Notes: generated by a model from the letters alone, not told the origin. A stretch of 33,827 nt of DNA from Chloroflexota bacterium (GCA_028873975.1 JAPPMO010000086.1:1-33827), one strand, 5' to 3'; shown: positions 1 to 7,964, counted from the first letter of the stretch. Translations and numbers: made by a program.

Positions 1-27
1 AAACGCCCCTACCGGCCGGCAGGGGGT

Positions 28-36
28 TGTTATAAT
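28..36 (+). promoter_or_regulatory. Extended -10 promoter of the Gfo/Idh gene
   Basis: A perfect TATAAT lies at 31-36, preceded by TG at 28-29 (TGn-TATAAT, an extended -10). No convincing -35 is seen in the few bases available upstream. Transcription would begin near 43. This rules out the in-frame TTG at 37 as a start codon and supports the ATG at 109. Confidence 0.6.
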
Positions 37-108
37 TTGTTTCAATCGAATTCAATACACTACCGGATATTGTACGCCAGCGAAATTGAAAGCGCGGGGA
101 GACGCCAA

Positions 109-1119
109 ATGAGCCTGAAAATCGCTTTCACCGGCGCGGGCCACATCTCGCATATTCATGCCGGCGCGGCCGCCGCGCAGGACGATGTGGAACTGGTCGC
201 TGTGGTGAACCATCGCCCCGAATCAAGGGCGGCATACGCTGCGAAGTTCGGCATTCGACGGCAGTATGATAGCGTCGACGCCATGCTGGCCGATGGCGAT
301 GTCGATGCGCTTGTCGTCAGCACGCCCAATTACTTGCATGCGCCGCAAACCATCGCCGCGCTCTATGCCGGCATTCACGTCATGGTGGAAAAGCCCATGT
401 CGATGAATACGACAGAGGCAAATGAGATGAGGGCTGCCAGCCAGGCTTCCGGCGCCAAGCTGATGGTGGCGCATTGCTGGCGCTTTGACGAGGAAGTCCA
501 TTGGTTGAAGCGACAGATCGACGCCGGCCGGCTGGGCAAGATCCTGCGCACCAAGGGTTATGGCATCCATGTCAATTGGGGACCGAGCAGTTGGTTCGTC
601 GAGGCGAAATACGCCGGTGGCGGCGCCCTGGCCGATATGGGCATCCACGCCATCGACACCGCGCGCTTCTTGCTCGGCGATCCCATGCCCCGTACTGTTT
701 ATGCGCAGATCTCTACCGACTACACTGAATACGATGTCGATGACTCCGGTACGATTATCATCGGCTGGGATAATGGCGCCACATCGATTGTAGAAAGCGG
801 CTGGTGGTGGCCCCATGCCGATGGACCCGAGGCTTGTACGCAGGTATACGGGCGGAAAGCATTCGGGCAGATCTTCCCGACGCGACTGGAGATCCCGGAT
901 CGCGCTGCCGAAAAGGTTGAAGTAATTGACGCGGGTTTCCCGCATCCGCGCGAAGAACATTGCCCGCAGGTCATGTACGATGCGCAGATGGCGCATTTCA
1001 TCGATTGTATTCGTAATGACAAGATGCCGAACCCAGGCCTCAACGAAGGCTTTGTCAATATGCGTATCGTCGATGCCGCGCTGCAGAGCAGCCGCGCGGG
1101 CCAAGCTGTTCACTTGTGA
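109..1119 (+). CDS. Gfo/Idh/MocA family NAD(P)-dependent oxidoreductase
   Basis: Predicted 336-aa cytoplasmic dehydrogenase acting on a sugar, inositol or related polyol; the substrate cannot be read from sequence. Residues 1-120 form a Rossmann domain with the glycine-rich turn GAGHIS (residues 9-14) and the family EKP motif at 94-96, whose Lys is the usual catalytic and cofactor-contacting residue. The C-terminal alpha/beta domain carries the typical GIHAIDTARFLLGD stretch with the catalytic-region His. The reading frame is open back to a TTG at 37, but that codon abuts a TATAAT box. The ATG at 109 has a GGGGAG ribosome site about 7 bases upstream and begins directly with the Rossmann strand MSLKIAF. 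A cupin gene follows on the same strand after a 211-bp gap that holds a hairpin repeat, so co-transcription is possible but not shown. Confidence 0.9.
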   Translation: MSLKIAFTGAGHISHIHAGAAAAQDDVELVAVVNHRPESRAAYAAKFGIRRQYDSVDAMLADGDVDALVVSTPNYLHAPQTIAALYAGIHVMVEKPMSMNTTEANEMRAASQASGAKLMVAHCWRFDEEVHWLKRQIDAGRLGKILRTKGYGIHVNWGPSSWFVEAKYAGGGALADMGIHAIDTARFLLGDPMPRTVYAQISTDYTEYDVDDSGTIIIGWDNGATSIVESGWWWPHADGPEACTQVYGRKAFGQIFPTRLEIPDRAAEKVEVIDAGFPHPREEHCPQVMYDAQMAHFIDCIRNDKMPNPGLNEGFVNMRIVDAALQSSRAGQAVHL

Positions 1120-1174
1120 CGGATAAGCAGGAGTAATTCCAAGAAAGTAATGAGAATCAAAACAGGGACGAACT

Positions 1175-1232
1175 GTAGGGGCGTTTGGCGGTCAGTGTCT
1201 ACGCGACCTGCGCGACCCGCCGAAACGCCCGC
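1175..1232. repeat. REP-like hairpin element
   Basis: The left arm GTAGGGGCGTTTGGCGG (from 1175) pairs with the right arm CCGCCGAAACGCCC (1217-1230). The central segment is GGTCAGTGTCTACGCGAC (1190-1207). The same flanks and central CAGTGTCTACGCG recur at 4905-4956 with different but again self-complementary arms, and the central 18-mer recurs inverted at 22086-22103. The following stretch, 1240-1300, contains degraded TCTGTGTCCTCTGTG-type repeat sequence. No gene is seen in 1120-1330. Confidence 0.6.
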
Positions 1233-1330
1233 AAAATATATTCCTCTGTTGGTTTTCTCTGAGCTTTCTGTGTCCTCTGTGTTTAGATTTTGTTGCATGA
1301 CTTTCTTGGAATTACTGGGGGGCGGAAGAG

Positions 1331-1747
1331 ATGCTGGAAATCTACGACTGGTCGGGCGAGGGCTTTGAACCGCTGGTTTTCACCGACAAGTGGCAAGCCG
1401 CGCTGCTGAACTGGGAACCGCTCTTCGACCGGGTGAATCTCGACGAGATCGAAAGACACAATCACAGCGACGAAGTCTTCGTTCTGCTGCGCGGGCAGGC
1501 AGTGCTTTTCACGCGACTTGAGGGCGGCAAGCTGCAAGCGGTTGAAATGGCGGCCGGCAAGATCTACAACGTACCGGCGGGGGTCTGGCACAACATCGTC
1601 GCGACGCGCGACGTGTCATTTCTCATCGTCGAAAATCGCGATACACATCTGCGCGATACCGAGATTCGCCCCATCAGCGCCGACGAACTCGCCCAACTGG
1701 ACGCGCAACTGCCGGCTTGGGCTTCACTGAAGCGGCCAGGCTGCTGA
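1331..1747 (+). CDS. Small single-domain cupin protein
   Basis: A 138-aa protein with one cupin beta-barrel. The first cupin motif is visible as HNHSDEVFVLLRGQAVL (about residues 40-56), supplying His and Glu metal ligands. The second motif is the VPAGVWHNI segment (about residues 83-91), supplying the last His. Single-domain cupins of this size are often metal-binding isomerases, dioxygenases or sugar-binding proteins; the sequence does not decide between these. The ATG at 1331 is preceded by GGAAGAG, a good ribosome site. It follows a sugar-type oxidoreductase, so a role in carbohydrate metabolism is plausible by context only. The stretch 1748-1975 after it shows no gene. Confidence 0.8.
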   Translation: MLEIYDWSGEGFEPLVFTDKWQAALLNWEPLFDRVNLDEIERHNHSDEVFVLLRGQAVLFTRLEGGKLQAVEMAAGKIYNVPAGVWHNIVATRDVSFLIVENRDTHLRDTEIRPISADELAQLDAQLPAWASLKRPGC

Positions 1748-1975
1748 ACTATCTCTCATTCGACAAAGCCCTTGCCCATGCAAAGTGTTCTGCGCCAGCG
1801 CGACAAATCAATCCGCCGCTGACGCGCCGAGGGGCTTGTTTTGCTTAATTCTGCGGATGACTAAAGTGTAATTGATTGAGTCTGAATGATTATGGGATTA
1901 CACTGATAAATAGACGAGCATGCGCGATCAAACGCCGAGCGCCTGATTTCCGATTCAATCAACCGGAGGTTTTCC

Positions 1976-3424
1976 ATGCAAATCACCAGATTCAAGCATA
2001 ATAGGAGCCGCGGCATCCTGCTGCTTTTCTTTTCCATTGCCATGCTGTTGGCGGCGCTTGTGAGCGTCAGCGCCCATGACAACAGCATCTTCGTCAGCAC
2101 CCGCGTCTACGACGGCATCGACCCGGCCGATCAGGAAGAAATCGCGCGCGTCACCGATGAAGGCTTCTTGCCCATCATCCGCGAGAGCGACGGCTTCGTC
2201 GGTTATTACCTGCTGCCAGCCGACAAGATGCTGGCATCAGTCAGTTTGTTCGACACAGCGGAACAAGCCGCGGCTTCCAACGAAAAAGCGCGCGATTTCG
2301 TCGCCGAAAACCTTGCGCCTTTGTTGCCCAATCCGCCACAGATTGTGGAGGGGCTGGTTGAGGTCATGTATGTCGCCGATGCCGACGAGATGATGATGGA
2401 TGAGGGCATGACCTCGCTCCACGCCCTCTTGGCGATTTACCATGGTTTCGACATGACCTACCAAGACGAGACAGTTGCATTGGTCGAGTCCGTCTTTTTG
2501 CCGAATCTACTCGAGAACGGCGGTCTCGTCAGCTACTTCGGGGTCGGCGACGGCGTCGACAAGGCTGTCTCGCTACGGGTCATGGCTTCGGAGGAGCGTT
2601 TGCAGCAAGGATCGGACATTGCGGCCGATTTTGTGGGCCAATACCTGGCGGACTGGCTGCCGGACGATCCGATTAACATCAGCGGCCAACTCGCCGTGGC
2701 GGCGCTGGCAGACATACAGGCGGGCGCGAACCTGGCTGAATACAGCCGGGACGAAGGGAGCGTCTTCGTCAGCGTCCGCGTTTACGACGGCGTCGACCCG
2801 GCAAATCAGGCCGAGATCGCGCGCCTCACCGGTGCGGGATTCCTGCCCATCATGCGCGGGAGCGACGGTTTCGTCGGCTATTACTTGCTGGCGGCGGGCG
2901 ATCAGCTGGCGGCGGTCAGCATGTTCGATTCGCCCGAGCAGGCTTCAGCCTCCAACGAAGCGGCGCGCGGATTTGTGGCGGAGAACCTGGCGCCCTTGCT
3001 GCCCAATGCGCCGATGATCGTCGAAGGTACCTTGTCGATCAACTATGTCGCGGCCCCGCGCAGTTCGGATGATCATGGCGGAATTGACGAGCTATACGCC
3101 AGCATACGCTTCTATGAAGGCTTCGACTTGCGACATTTTGATGAAGCGAATGACCTGGCCATATCGCGCCTGCTGCCGGCGATGCAAGAATTGGGTGGCT
3201 TATTCGCGCAATTCGCATTCAACGACGGCGAGGACACAGTTGTAGGAATCAGCATTTTCGAGGGCGCGGAAGCGACGTTGGCCTCTAATGAGGTCGGCAA
3301 AGCCTTCACTATTGAATACCTAGCGGATTGGGCGCCGAACCCCCCGACCGGACTAGCAGGCGAGATTGGAATAGCGTCGCTGGCGGAGATTGACATGGGC
3401 GCGAATTTGATCGGCGAGGGTTAG
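1976..3424 (+). CDS. Secreted protein with four ABM-like modules (A-B-A-B)
   Basis: A 482-aa protein with a basic N-terminus and a hydrophobic segment (about residues 13-30) ending near SVSAHD, a probable Sec signal peptide. The mature part is four modules of about 100 residues: A1 (about 36-134), B1 (about 146-251), A2 (about 261-358) and B2 (about 370-475). A1 and A2 are close copies sharing VYDG-DPA-Q-EIAR, GFLPI-R-SDGFVGYYLL, ASNE-AR-FVAENLAPLLPN and IVEG. B1 and B2 share ADW-P and GANL and are more diverged. The pattern (beta strand, helix, Gly-Phe-x-x-Tyr, F-x-x-x-E, ASNE-x-A helix, final strand) resembles antibiotic-biosynthesis-monooxygenase / dimeric alpha-beta-barrel domains. Such domains pair to form a barrel, so one chain may make two barrels. 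The start is decided by GGAGGT five bases upstream. No catalytic residues can be assigned, and a cofactor or ligand is unknown. Confidence 0.75.
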   Translation: MQITRFKHNRSRGILLLFFSIAMLLAALVSVSAHDNSIFVSTRVYDGIDPADQEEIARVTDEGFLPIIRESDGFVGYYLLPADKMLASVSLFDTAEQAAASNEKARDFVAENLAPLLPNPPQIVEGLVEVMYVADADEMMMDEGMTSLHALLAIYHGFDMTYQDETVALVESVFLPNLLENGGLVSYFGVGDGVDKAVSLRVMASEERLQQGSDIAADFVGQYLADWLPDDPINISGQLAVAALADIQAGANLAEYSRDEGSVFVSVRVYDGVDPANQAEIARLTGAGFLPIMRGSDGFVGYYLLAAGDQLAAVSMFDSPEQASASNEAARGFVAENLAPLLPNAPMIVEGTLSINYVAAPRSSDDHGGIDELYASIRFYEGFDLRHFDEANDLAISRLLPAMQELGGLFAQFAFNDGEDTVVGISIFEGAEATLASNEVGKAFTIEYLADWAPNPPTGLAGEIGIASLAEIDMGANLIGEG

Positions 3425-3491
3425 GCATTTCCTCCCAAGCCAAATCAAGATCCGCTCGGCGGAATGCTGCGCTCTGTTTACAAATTAGTGT

Positions 3492-4694
3492 CTACGCATC
3501 GCTTTCACGGGCATTTGCAAAAAACGCCATGAGAATATCAGTGTTCGGCACGTAACCGCTTTCGTCGCGTTTTAGCATGCCAATTTTGACCAATTCGTTC
3601 AGATCTCGCTGTATTGTCCTTTCGGTTTTGTCGCGATAAGCCCGTGCCAAGGCTGCGGAAACGTCTGGAATCTCGCCCTTTCTCACAGGTTTTTCGAACC
3701 GGCGATCCGTGAGGTCCAACACCAAGCGTTTTTGCCTTTGTCGAGTCTTGGTCAGATTCTCGGAAAACTCTTTGCGGAATGCCGCGTGAATGACATCATG
3801 CCAAATAGTTCGAATTTGCAGCGCGTGGATTCGCTTAAACTGTCTGTCCAGTTCATCCTTGAAACCTTGAAGAGCGTACTCAAGAAAACTGTGTAAGTTG
3901 GCTTCGTCTGGATATGAACCATCCTGGTTTTCTCCGTGAGATCGTTGCAGCTCGCGATAGTACATATCACGGGTATCATTGTAGAAATTGCTCAACAGAT
4001 GCGCGGCAATATCTGGAACGCCTGCGTTAAGCAAAATCGCAAATTCAACTAGCCTGGCCATACGGCCATTCCCATCGCCATACGGATGAATCCAAGCAAA
4101 ATACACATGCGCGACTATTGCTTTGACGATCTGTTCGGCAACTTCATAACCCTTCGTAGCATTTGGCTGTTCGTTTAGCCAATCGCAGTAATGCGTCATT
4201 AAACCAGGCACTTCCCCTGGCGGCGCAGCCAGATAGCGCCCAACTGTAACTCGATGACTTCGAAATTGACCTATGACCACCTCACTGGACAATGATTTTT
4301 GCAGCCCACCCAGCGCTAACTCATGATACGAGTGCAAGAGCTCCAAAGAGAAGCGACTGCTTTCACCACTGATTAAGTTTGTGCCTACTGTGCTAAAGGC
4401 TGCTACCATGTTTTCAATCTGTTGCTGCTGATATTCACGTGAGGGCGGTGCTTTCATCTCTTTATTTATGATTTTCGCGACTTCCTCCTCAGAAAAGGAA
4501 TTGCCTTCAATAGCAGTTGTGCTATGCACACCCTTGGTTAGATACATTTGACGCAACATATTGCTGTCATCGGGCGGGATGGGCAATTGCTTTATATGCT
4601 CAATTCTGGCTTGAATCTCCCCAAGCAGCAACCAAACCCTCGGGGTCATGTATTGCATATTTGGAGGAAATCTAATGAAACGATGTGTACTCAT
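3492..4694 (-). CDS. Fic family protein with self-inhibitory motif (probable AMP transferase)
   Basis: A 400-aa class II Fic protein. The active-site motif HPYGDGNGRMAR starts at catalytic His203. The N-terminal inhibitory helix TTAIEGN carries Glu63, matching the (S/T)xxxE(G/N) motif that holds Fic enzymes in an autoinhibited state. A C-terminal winged helix (ERTIQRDLNELVKIGMLKR) suggests DNA binding or self-regulation. Family members transfer AMP or another nucleotide from NTP to protein hydroxyls; the target here is unknown. The frame is open to a TTG at 4748, but the ATG at 4694 has GAGGTCAGG just upstream, lies after a strong promoter, and aligns with the start of the paralogue at 5057-6256. 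By eye the gene is more AT-rich than that paralogue and most neighbours, which may indicate transfer. Confidence 0.88.
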   Translation of the reverse strand: MSTHRFIRFPPNMQYMTPRVWLLLGEIQARIEHIKQLPIPPDDSNMLRQMYLTKGVHSTTAIEGNSFSEEEVAKIINKEMKAPPSREYQQQQIENMVAAFSTVGTNLISGESSRFSLELLHSYHELALGGLQKSLSSEVVIGQFRSHRVTVGRYLAAPPGEVPGLMTHYCDWLNEQPNATKGYEVAEQIVKAIVAHVYFAWIHPYGDGNGRMARLVEFAILLNAGVPDIAAHLLSNFYNDTRDMYYRELQRSHGENQDGSYPDEANLHSFLEYALQGFKDELDRQFKRIHALQIRTIWHDVIHAAFRKEFSENLTKTRQRQKRLVLDLTDRRFEKPVRKGEIPDVSAALARAYRDKTERTIQRDLNELVKIGMLKRDESGYVPNTDILMAFFANARESDA

Positions 4695-4760
4695 CCTGAC
4701 CTCTATTTTGACAAAAAATTCATCAATCCTTGACAGAAACTTTGACAATAAAGTTGTCCT

Positions 4761-4791
4761 ATTCTATGTGAGGTTTAACAGTTGAGTCAAC
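4761..4791 (-). promoter_or_regulatory. Promoter and operator-like palindrome of the first fic gene
   Basis: On the minus strand TTGACT (4785-4790) and TAGAAT (4761-4766) are separated by 18 bases, a good sigma70-type promoter. The -35 lies inside a perfect 11-bp palindrome GTTGAGTCAAC (4781-4791). This could be an operator, possibly for the winged helix of the Fic protein itself; that is inference. Confidence 0.5.
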
Positions 4792-4904
4792 CCCGTCCCA
4801 CTTGCTATCTTCTGAGGGGGAAAATTCACTACAGAACTTGTCGCGTCATACCAGAAGTAGCACCAATAAAGTCATGCTAATGCACTCCAAAATAATAGTC
4901 GGCG

Positions 4905-4956
4905 GTAGGGGCGACCGACCCGCAGTGTCTACGCGCGGCGGCGGGTCGCCCGCAAA
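4905..4956. repeat. REP-like hairpin element, second copy
   Basis: The left arm (GTAGGGGCGACC, from 4905) and right arm GGGTCGCCC (4943-4951) are complementary. The centre is CAGTGTCTACGCG and the element ends CGCCCGCAAA, the same frame as the element at 1175-1232 but with a different, compensated stem sequence. It sits in the 362-bp gene-free stretch 4695-5056, which otherwise holds the fic promoter and the palindrome at 4972-4991. Confidence 0.6.
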
Positions 4957-4971
4957 CCTAACCTAAACGGT

Positions 4972-4991
4972 GGGCGAGCCAAGGCTCGCCC
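4972..4991. repeat. Perfect palindrome, possible terminator-like hairpin
   Basis: GGGCGAGCCAAGGCTCGCCC is a perfect inverted repeat with 9-bp arms around AA. It is followed by CCTACATTG rather than a T-run, so a classical intrinsic terminator is not supported. It lies 65 bases past the end of the second fic gene and next to a REP-like element of similar base composition. Confidence 0.5.
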
Positions 4992-5056
4992 CTACATTGA
5001 CCTTACAATCTGTTGCAGTACTTAAATTGGAATTGCTTCTATTGTCGCGTTGTCGT

Positions 5057-6256
5057 TCAGGTCTGATTCAAACCAGAATTACCGAACAGGCTCAGCATGA
5101 GCGCCGGATTGGGCTGATACCCGCGGTCATCGTGAATGAGCAGGTCCATCTTCACCAGCGCATCCAGATCGCCCGCCAGAACAGCGTCGCTCTCATCGGC
5201 GTACTCCAGTTCAATAGCGGCGGATACCTCTCGAACCACTTCCAATATGACCGGCTGATCGACGCAGCGGTCAGTCAGGTCCAGCGCCAGGCGCATCCGA
5301 CGCTGTTGCATTGTTGTCAAGATCGAAGGGAAACAAGCGCGAATGTGATCGCGCCAAATCGCTTGCACCTGCATGCTGCCTATGACCAGCATCAAATCGC
5401 TGAGCTCGTCCATGAATCCTTCCAGCGCGTATTCGACAAAGTTCCGCAGATCGCCAACTGGCGGATAGGCGCCGTGGACATATTCGCCGTGCGAGCGCTG
5501 CAATTCGGCGTAATACTGACGGCGCGTCTTGCTGTAGAAGTAGCTCAAGACATGTGTGCAGGCTTCTGGCAAACCCGCCCGCAACAGGATCGCGTGTTCG
5601 ATCAAGCGCGCCATCCGGCCATTGCCGTCGCCATAAGGATAGATCCAGACGAAGCTGACATGCGCGACCAGCGCCTTGATGATAGCCCTGGCGATGTCGT
5701 AACCGTCGAGGTCATGTGATGCCTCTTCATCGGCGTTCAGCCAATCGCAGTATTGTTCGATCAGCGGCTTGATCGCTTCTGGAGGGGGCGCGAGGTAAGC
5801 GCCGACTTCGACGCGATGCTCTCGCAGCGCGCCCACCTGGATTTGGCCGCCATTGCTTTCGCCCAAGCCATTCATGACAAGCTCATGGTAGCGATTCAGT
5901 TTCTCCAGCGAAAAGAGCGATGGTCCGCCGAACATTTCGTCCCGCGCCACCATGTTGAAGGCTTCGGCCATATTCTTGATTTGGCGCAAATCCGCGATCC
6001 GAGAGGCATAAGCCGGCAATTCACCATCAATGAGCTTGGCCGCCTCGTCTTCCGAAAAACTATTGCCCATGATGGCGGTGGTGCCGTGTATGCCTTTGGC
6101 CAGATACTGATTTTCCAGTTCGTAGGAGTGCGCTGGCAAAATCGGGGAGACTCTCACCGTTTGCGCGGTAGCCTGTATTTCCCCTAAAAGGAGCCAGGTT
6201 CTCGCCGAAAATTGCGCCAGCGCCGGCGGAAATCGGATGAAATCGTGCGACCCCAT
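5057..6256 (-). CDS. Degenerate Fic paralogue (catalytic His replaced by Tyr)
   Basis: A 399-aa paralogue of the Fic protein at 3492-4694, roughly half identical over the core and same domain order. Two key residues are changed. The active-site motif reads YPYGDGNGRMAR, with Tyr206 where the catalytic His should be (codon TAT at 5641-5639). The inhibitory helix reads TTAIMGN, with Met63 in place of the inhibitory Glu (codon ATG at 6070-6068). The nucleotide-binding GDGNGRxxR part is intact and the frame is open throughout. Family knowledge says His-less Fic proteins cannot AMPylate by the usual mechanism, so this may be a pseudoenzyme, a regulator or partner of the first Fic, or an enzyme of altered chemistry. 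The start at 6256 is preferred over the ATG at 6283 because AAGGAAGG precedes it and it aligns with the paralogue start. It lies 56 bp after the acyl-CoA dehydrogenase, so may share its transcript. Confidence 0.85.
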   Translation of the reverse strand: MGSHDFIRFPPALAQFSARTWLLLGEIQATAQTVRVSPILPAHSYELENQYLAKGIHGTTAIMGNSFSEDEAAKLIDGELPAYASRIADLRQIKNMAEAFNMVARDEMFGGPSLFSLEKLNRYHELVMNGLGESNGGQIQVGALREHRVEVGAYLAPPPEAIKPLIEQYCDWLNADEEASHDLDGYDIARAIIKALVAHVSFVWIYPYGDGNGRMARLIEHAILLRAGLPEACTHVLSYFYSKTRRQYYAELQRSHGEYVHGAYPPVGDLRNFVEYALEGFMDELSDLMLVIGSMQVQAIWRDHIRACFPSILTTMQQRRMRLALDLTDRCVDQPVILEVVREVSAAIELEYADESDAVLAGDLDALVKMDLLIHDDRGYQPNPALMLSLFGNSGLNQT

Positions 6257-6312
6257 TGCTGCGAATCCTTCCTTGTCAGTCATATCCGAGCCTGGCCGCT
6301 ATCGGCTTAAAC

Positions 6313-7512
6313 TCAAACGAAGGCGTTCAGTCCCGTTAACTCCCGACCCACCAACAGCAGATTAACTTCGTTCGTACCTTCATAAGTATAAATGATTTCG
6401 GCATCGAGCATGAGCCGAGCGATATGATTTTCGATAAGAATGCCATTGCCGCCCAGACATTCGCGCGCCAACTGCGTCACATAGCGCGCTTTGCGGGCAT
6501 TGTTATATTTCGCCATTGACGCTGTCCCGGCGTTTAGCAAGCCGCGGTTGATCAGGTGAGACAGTTGCAGGCAGAGCGTTTGCATCAGCGTGACTTCGGT
6601 GGCCATCTCGACCAGTTTCTGTTGAATCAACTGAAAACTGGCGATTGGCTTGCCGAATTGCTCGCGGGCTTTGCTGTACTTCAGCGCCAGTTCAAATGCG
6701 CCCGCCGCGACGCCCGCGGCTTCCCAAGCTACGCCATAGCGCCCGGCTCCCAGTACTGGCGTCATATCGCGGAAACGTTTGACGTATGCCAGTCTGTTCT
6801 CTTTTGGCACATATACTTGGTCGAGCGCGATATCGGCGTTAAGCACGGCGCGCTTGCCCACCTTGCCCCAGATGTCCTGGATGACCAAGCCTTCGGTTTC
6901 ACCCGGATCCTCAATGACATAACCGCCGAATTCGCCGCTGTCCGCGTCCCGCGCCCAGATGATCAGGATGTCCGCGATCGAGGCGTTGCCGATCCAGCGC
7001 TTGGCGCCATTGAGGACGAAACCGTGGCCGGATTTTCGAGCGGTCGTCTTGACCTGGGCGGCGTCCGAGCCGACATCGGGTTCGGTCAAGCCAAATGCGC
7101 CGATCTTCTCCAGCTTGACCATATCCGGCAGCCAGCGGGCTTTCTGCTCTTCGTCCCCCAACATGCCGATCGAGCCCATCGCCAAGCCGGAATGCACGCC
7201 ATAAAAGGTGCCGATGCTGCCATCGCCCTTGCCCAACTCGTACATGACCAAGCCCATCTCGACGAAATCCAGCCCGGCCGCGCCATGCTCGCCGAGCGTG
7301 CCGCCGATGATGGGCAAGTTGACAATCTTGCGGGCGATCTCCCAGGGGAATTCAGCCCTCTCCCAATAGGGATTGATATGGGGCAAAACCTGCCTTTCGA
7401 CGAAGTCGCGCACTTCCTGCCGCAGCGCCTTCTGCTTGTCGCTGAAGTGCATATCGACCTGGTAAAAGTCGAAGCCGTCGTACACGGATGCCACTTCCGT
7501 CAACTTAGCCAT
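6313..7512 (-). CDS. Acyl-CoA dehydrogenase, glutaryl-CoA dehydrogenase-like
   Basis: A 399-aa FAD-dependent acyl-CoA dehydrogenase of normal family length: an N-terminal helical domain (residues 20-140), a middle beta domain opening with GAFGLTEPDVGSDA (about 138-151), the second signature KRWIGNASIADILIIWARD, and a C-terminal helical domain. The C-terminal active-site stretch YTYEGTNEVNLLLVGRELTG supplies the catalytic-base Glu at the YEGT position used by glutaryl-CoA dehydrogenases and plant peroxisomal short-chain oxidases. It would oxidise an acyl-CoA at C2-C3 and pass electrons to ETF; the exact chain specificity is not certain. It has its own promoter at 7557-7585 and a fic paralogue follows 56 bp downstream, perhaps only by chance. 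Confidence 0.92.
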   Translation of the reverse strand: MAKLTEVASVYDGFDFYQVDMHFSDKQKALRQEVRDFVERQVLPHINPYWERAEFPWEIARKIVNLPIIGGTLGEHGAAGLDFVEMGLVMYELGKGDGSIGTFYGVHSGLAMGSIGMLGDEEQKARWLPDMVKLEKIGAFGLTEPDVGSDAAQVKTTARKSGHGFVLNGAKRWIGNASIADILIIWARDADSGEFGGYVIEDPGETEGLVIQDIWGKVGKRAVLNADIALDQVYVPKENRLAYVKRFRDMTPVLGAGRYGVAWEAAGVAAGAFELALKYSKAREQFGKPIASFQLIQQKLVEMATEVTLMQTLCLQLSHLINRGLLNAGTASMAKYNNARKARYVTQLARECLGGNGILIENHIARLMLDAEIIYTYEGTNEVNLLLVGRELTGLNAFV

Positions 7513-7556
7513 CGTATTTGCTGCCCCCGTAAAGCTATCGACGCGCTTGATGTCCT

Positions 7557-7585
7557 AGCATAGCGTCGAAAGCATAGCGATTCAA
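7557..7585 (-). promoter_or_regulatory. Probable promoter of the acyl-CoA dehydrogenase
   Basis: On the minus strand TTGAAT (7580-7585) and TATGCT (7557-7562) are 17 bases apart, about 45 bases before the ATG at 7512. Each hexamer matches consensus at four of six positions. Confidence 0.4.
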
Positions 7586-7630
7586 TTTGCTATCGCCGCC
7601 TTCCCAGAGCATCGCACCAGATTTTTCTAA

Positions 7631-7702
7631 GCACCGAGAACACCGAGAATTGTTTGCGAAATAGTCCTTTTCTTTGTGTCCTTCGTGTCTTCGTGGTGAA
7701 CC
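7631..7702. repeat. Interspersed CACCGAGAA-type repeat fragment
   Basis: GCACCGAGAACACCGAGAA at the left faces GTGTCCTTCGTGTCTTCGTGGTGAA at the right, forming a loose inverted repeat. The units follow a 9-bp period (CACCGAGRA). Related tracts occur at 21790-21815, 21938-21970, 22111-22170 and 33745-33762. The gene-free interval 7513-7964 holds this element and the acyl-CoA dehydrogenase promoter. I see nothing else in it except an open but unlikely upstream extension of the next gene. Confidence 0.55.
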
Positions 7703-7964
7703 TAGATTTGGCACATTTGAATATCAACCGAAAAGGATACACTACCAACCATAGTGAAGATGGCAGGAAGATGGCATGAGAATTTGACAGCCCCCCACTC
7801 GCGCGCAAAACTGGGCTTTGCGCGTTGCGGCCACATCCTGTGTCGCGCGTCTCGCTAAATCCATGATGAATCAAGATCGACCAGGTAGGATTTGCCGCTC
7901 ACAAAGCGTCTATGTTGAATCGCCTATTGTCTTCAGCCCAGCGCCCCGGCAGGACCATTGCCTG

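Noticed and set aside
223..1113. 296-codon minus-strand frame opposite the oxidoreductase
   Set aside because: Antisense shadow of a Gfo/Idh gene with all motifs in the plus frame; no ribosome site.
4972..4991. Intrinsic terminator for the fic genes
   Set aside because: The hairpin is strong but no T-run follows on either strand, and similar palindromes occur as repeats elsewhere.
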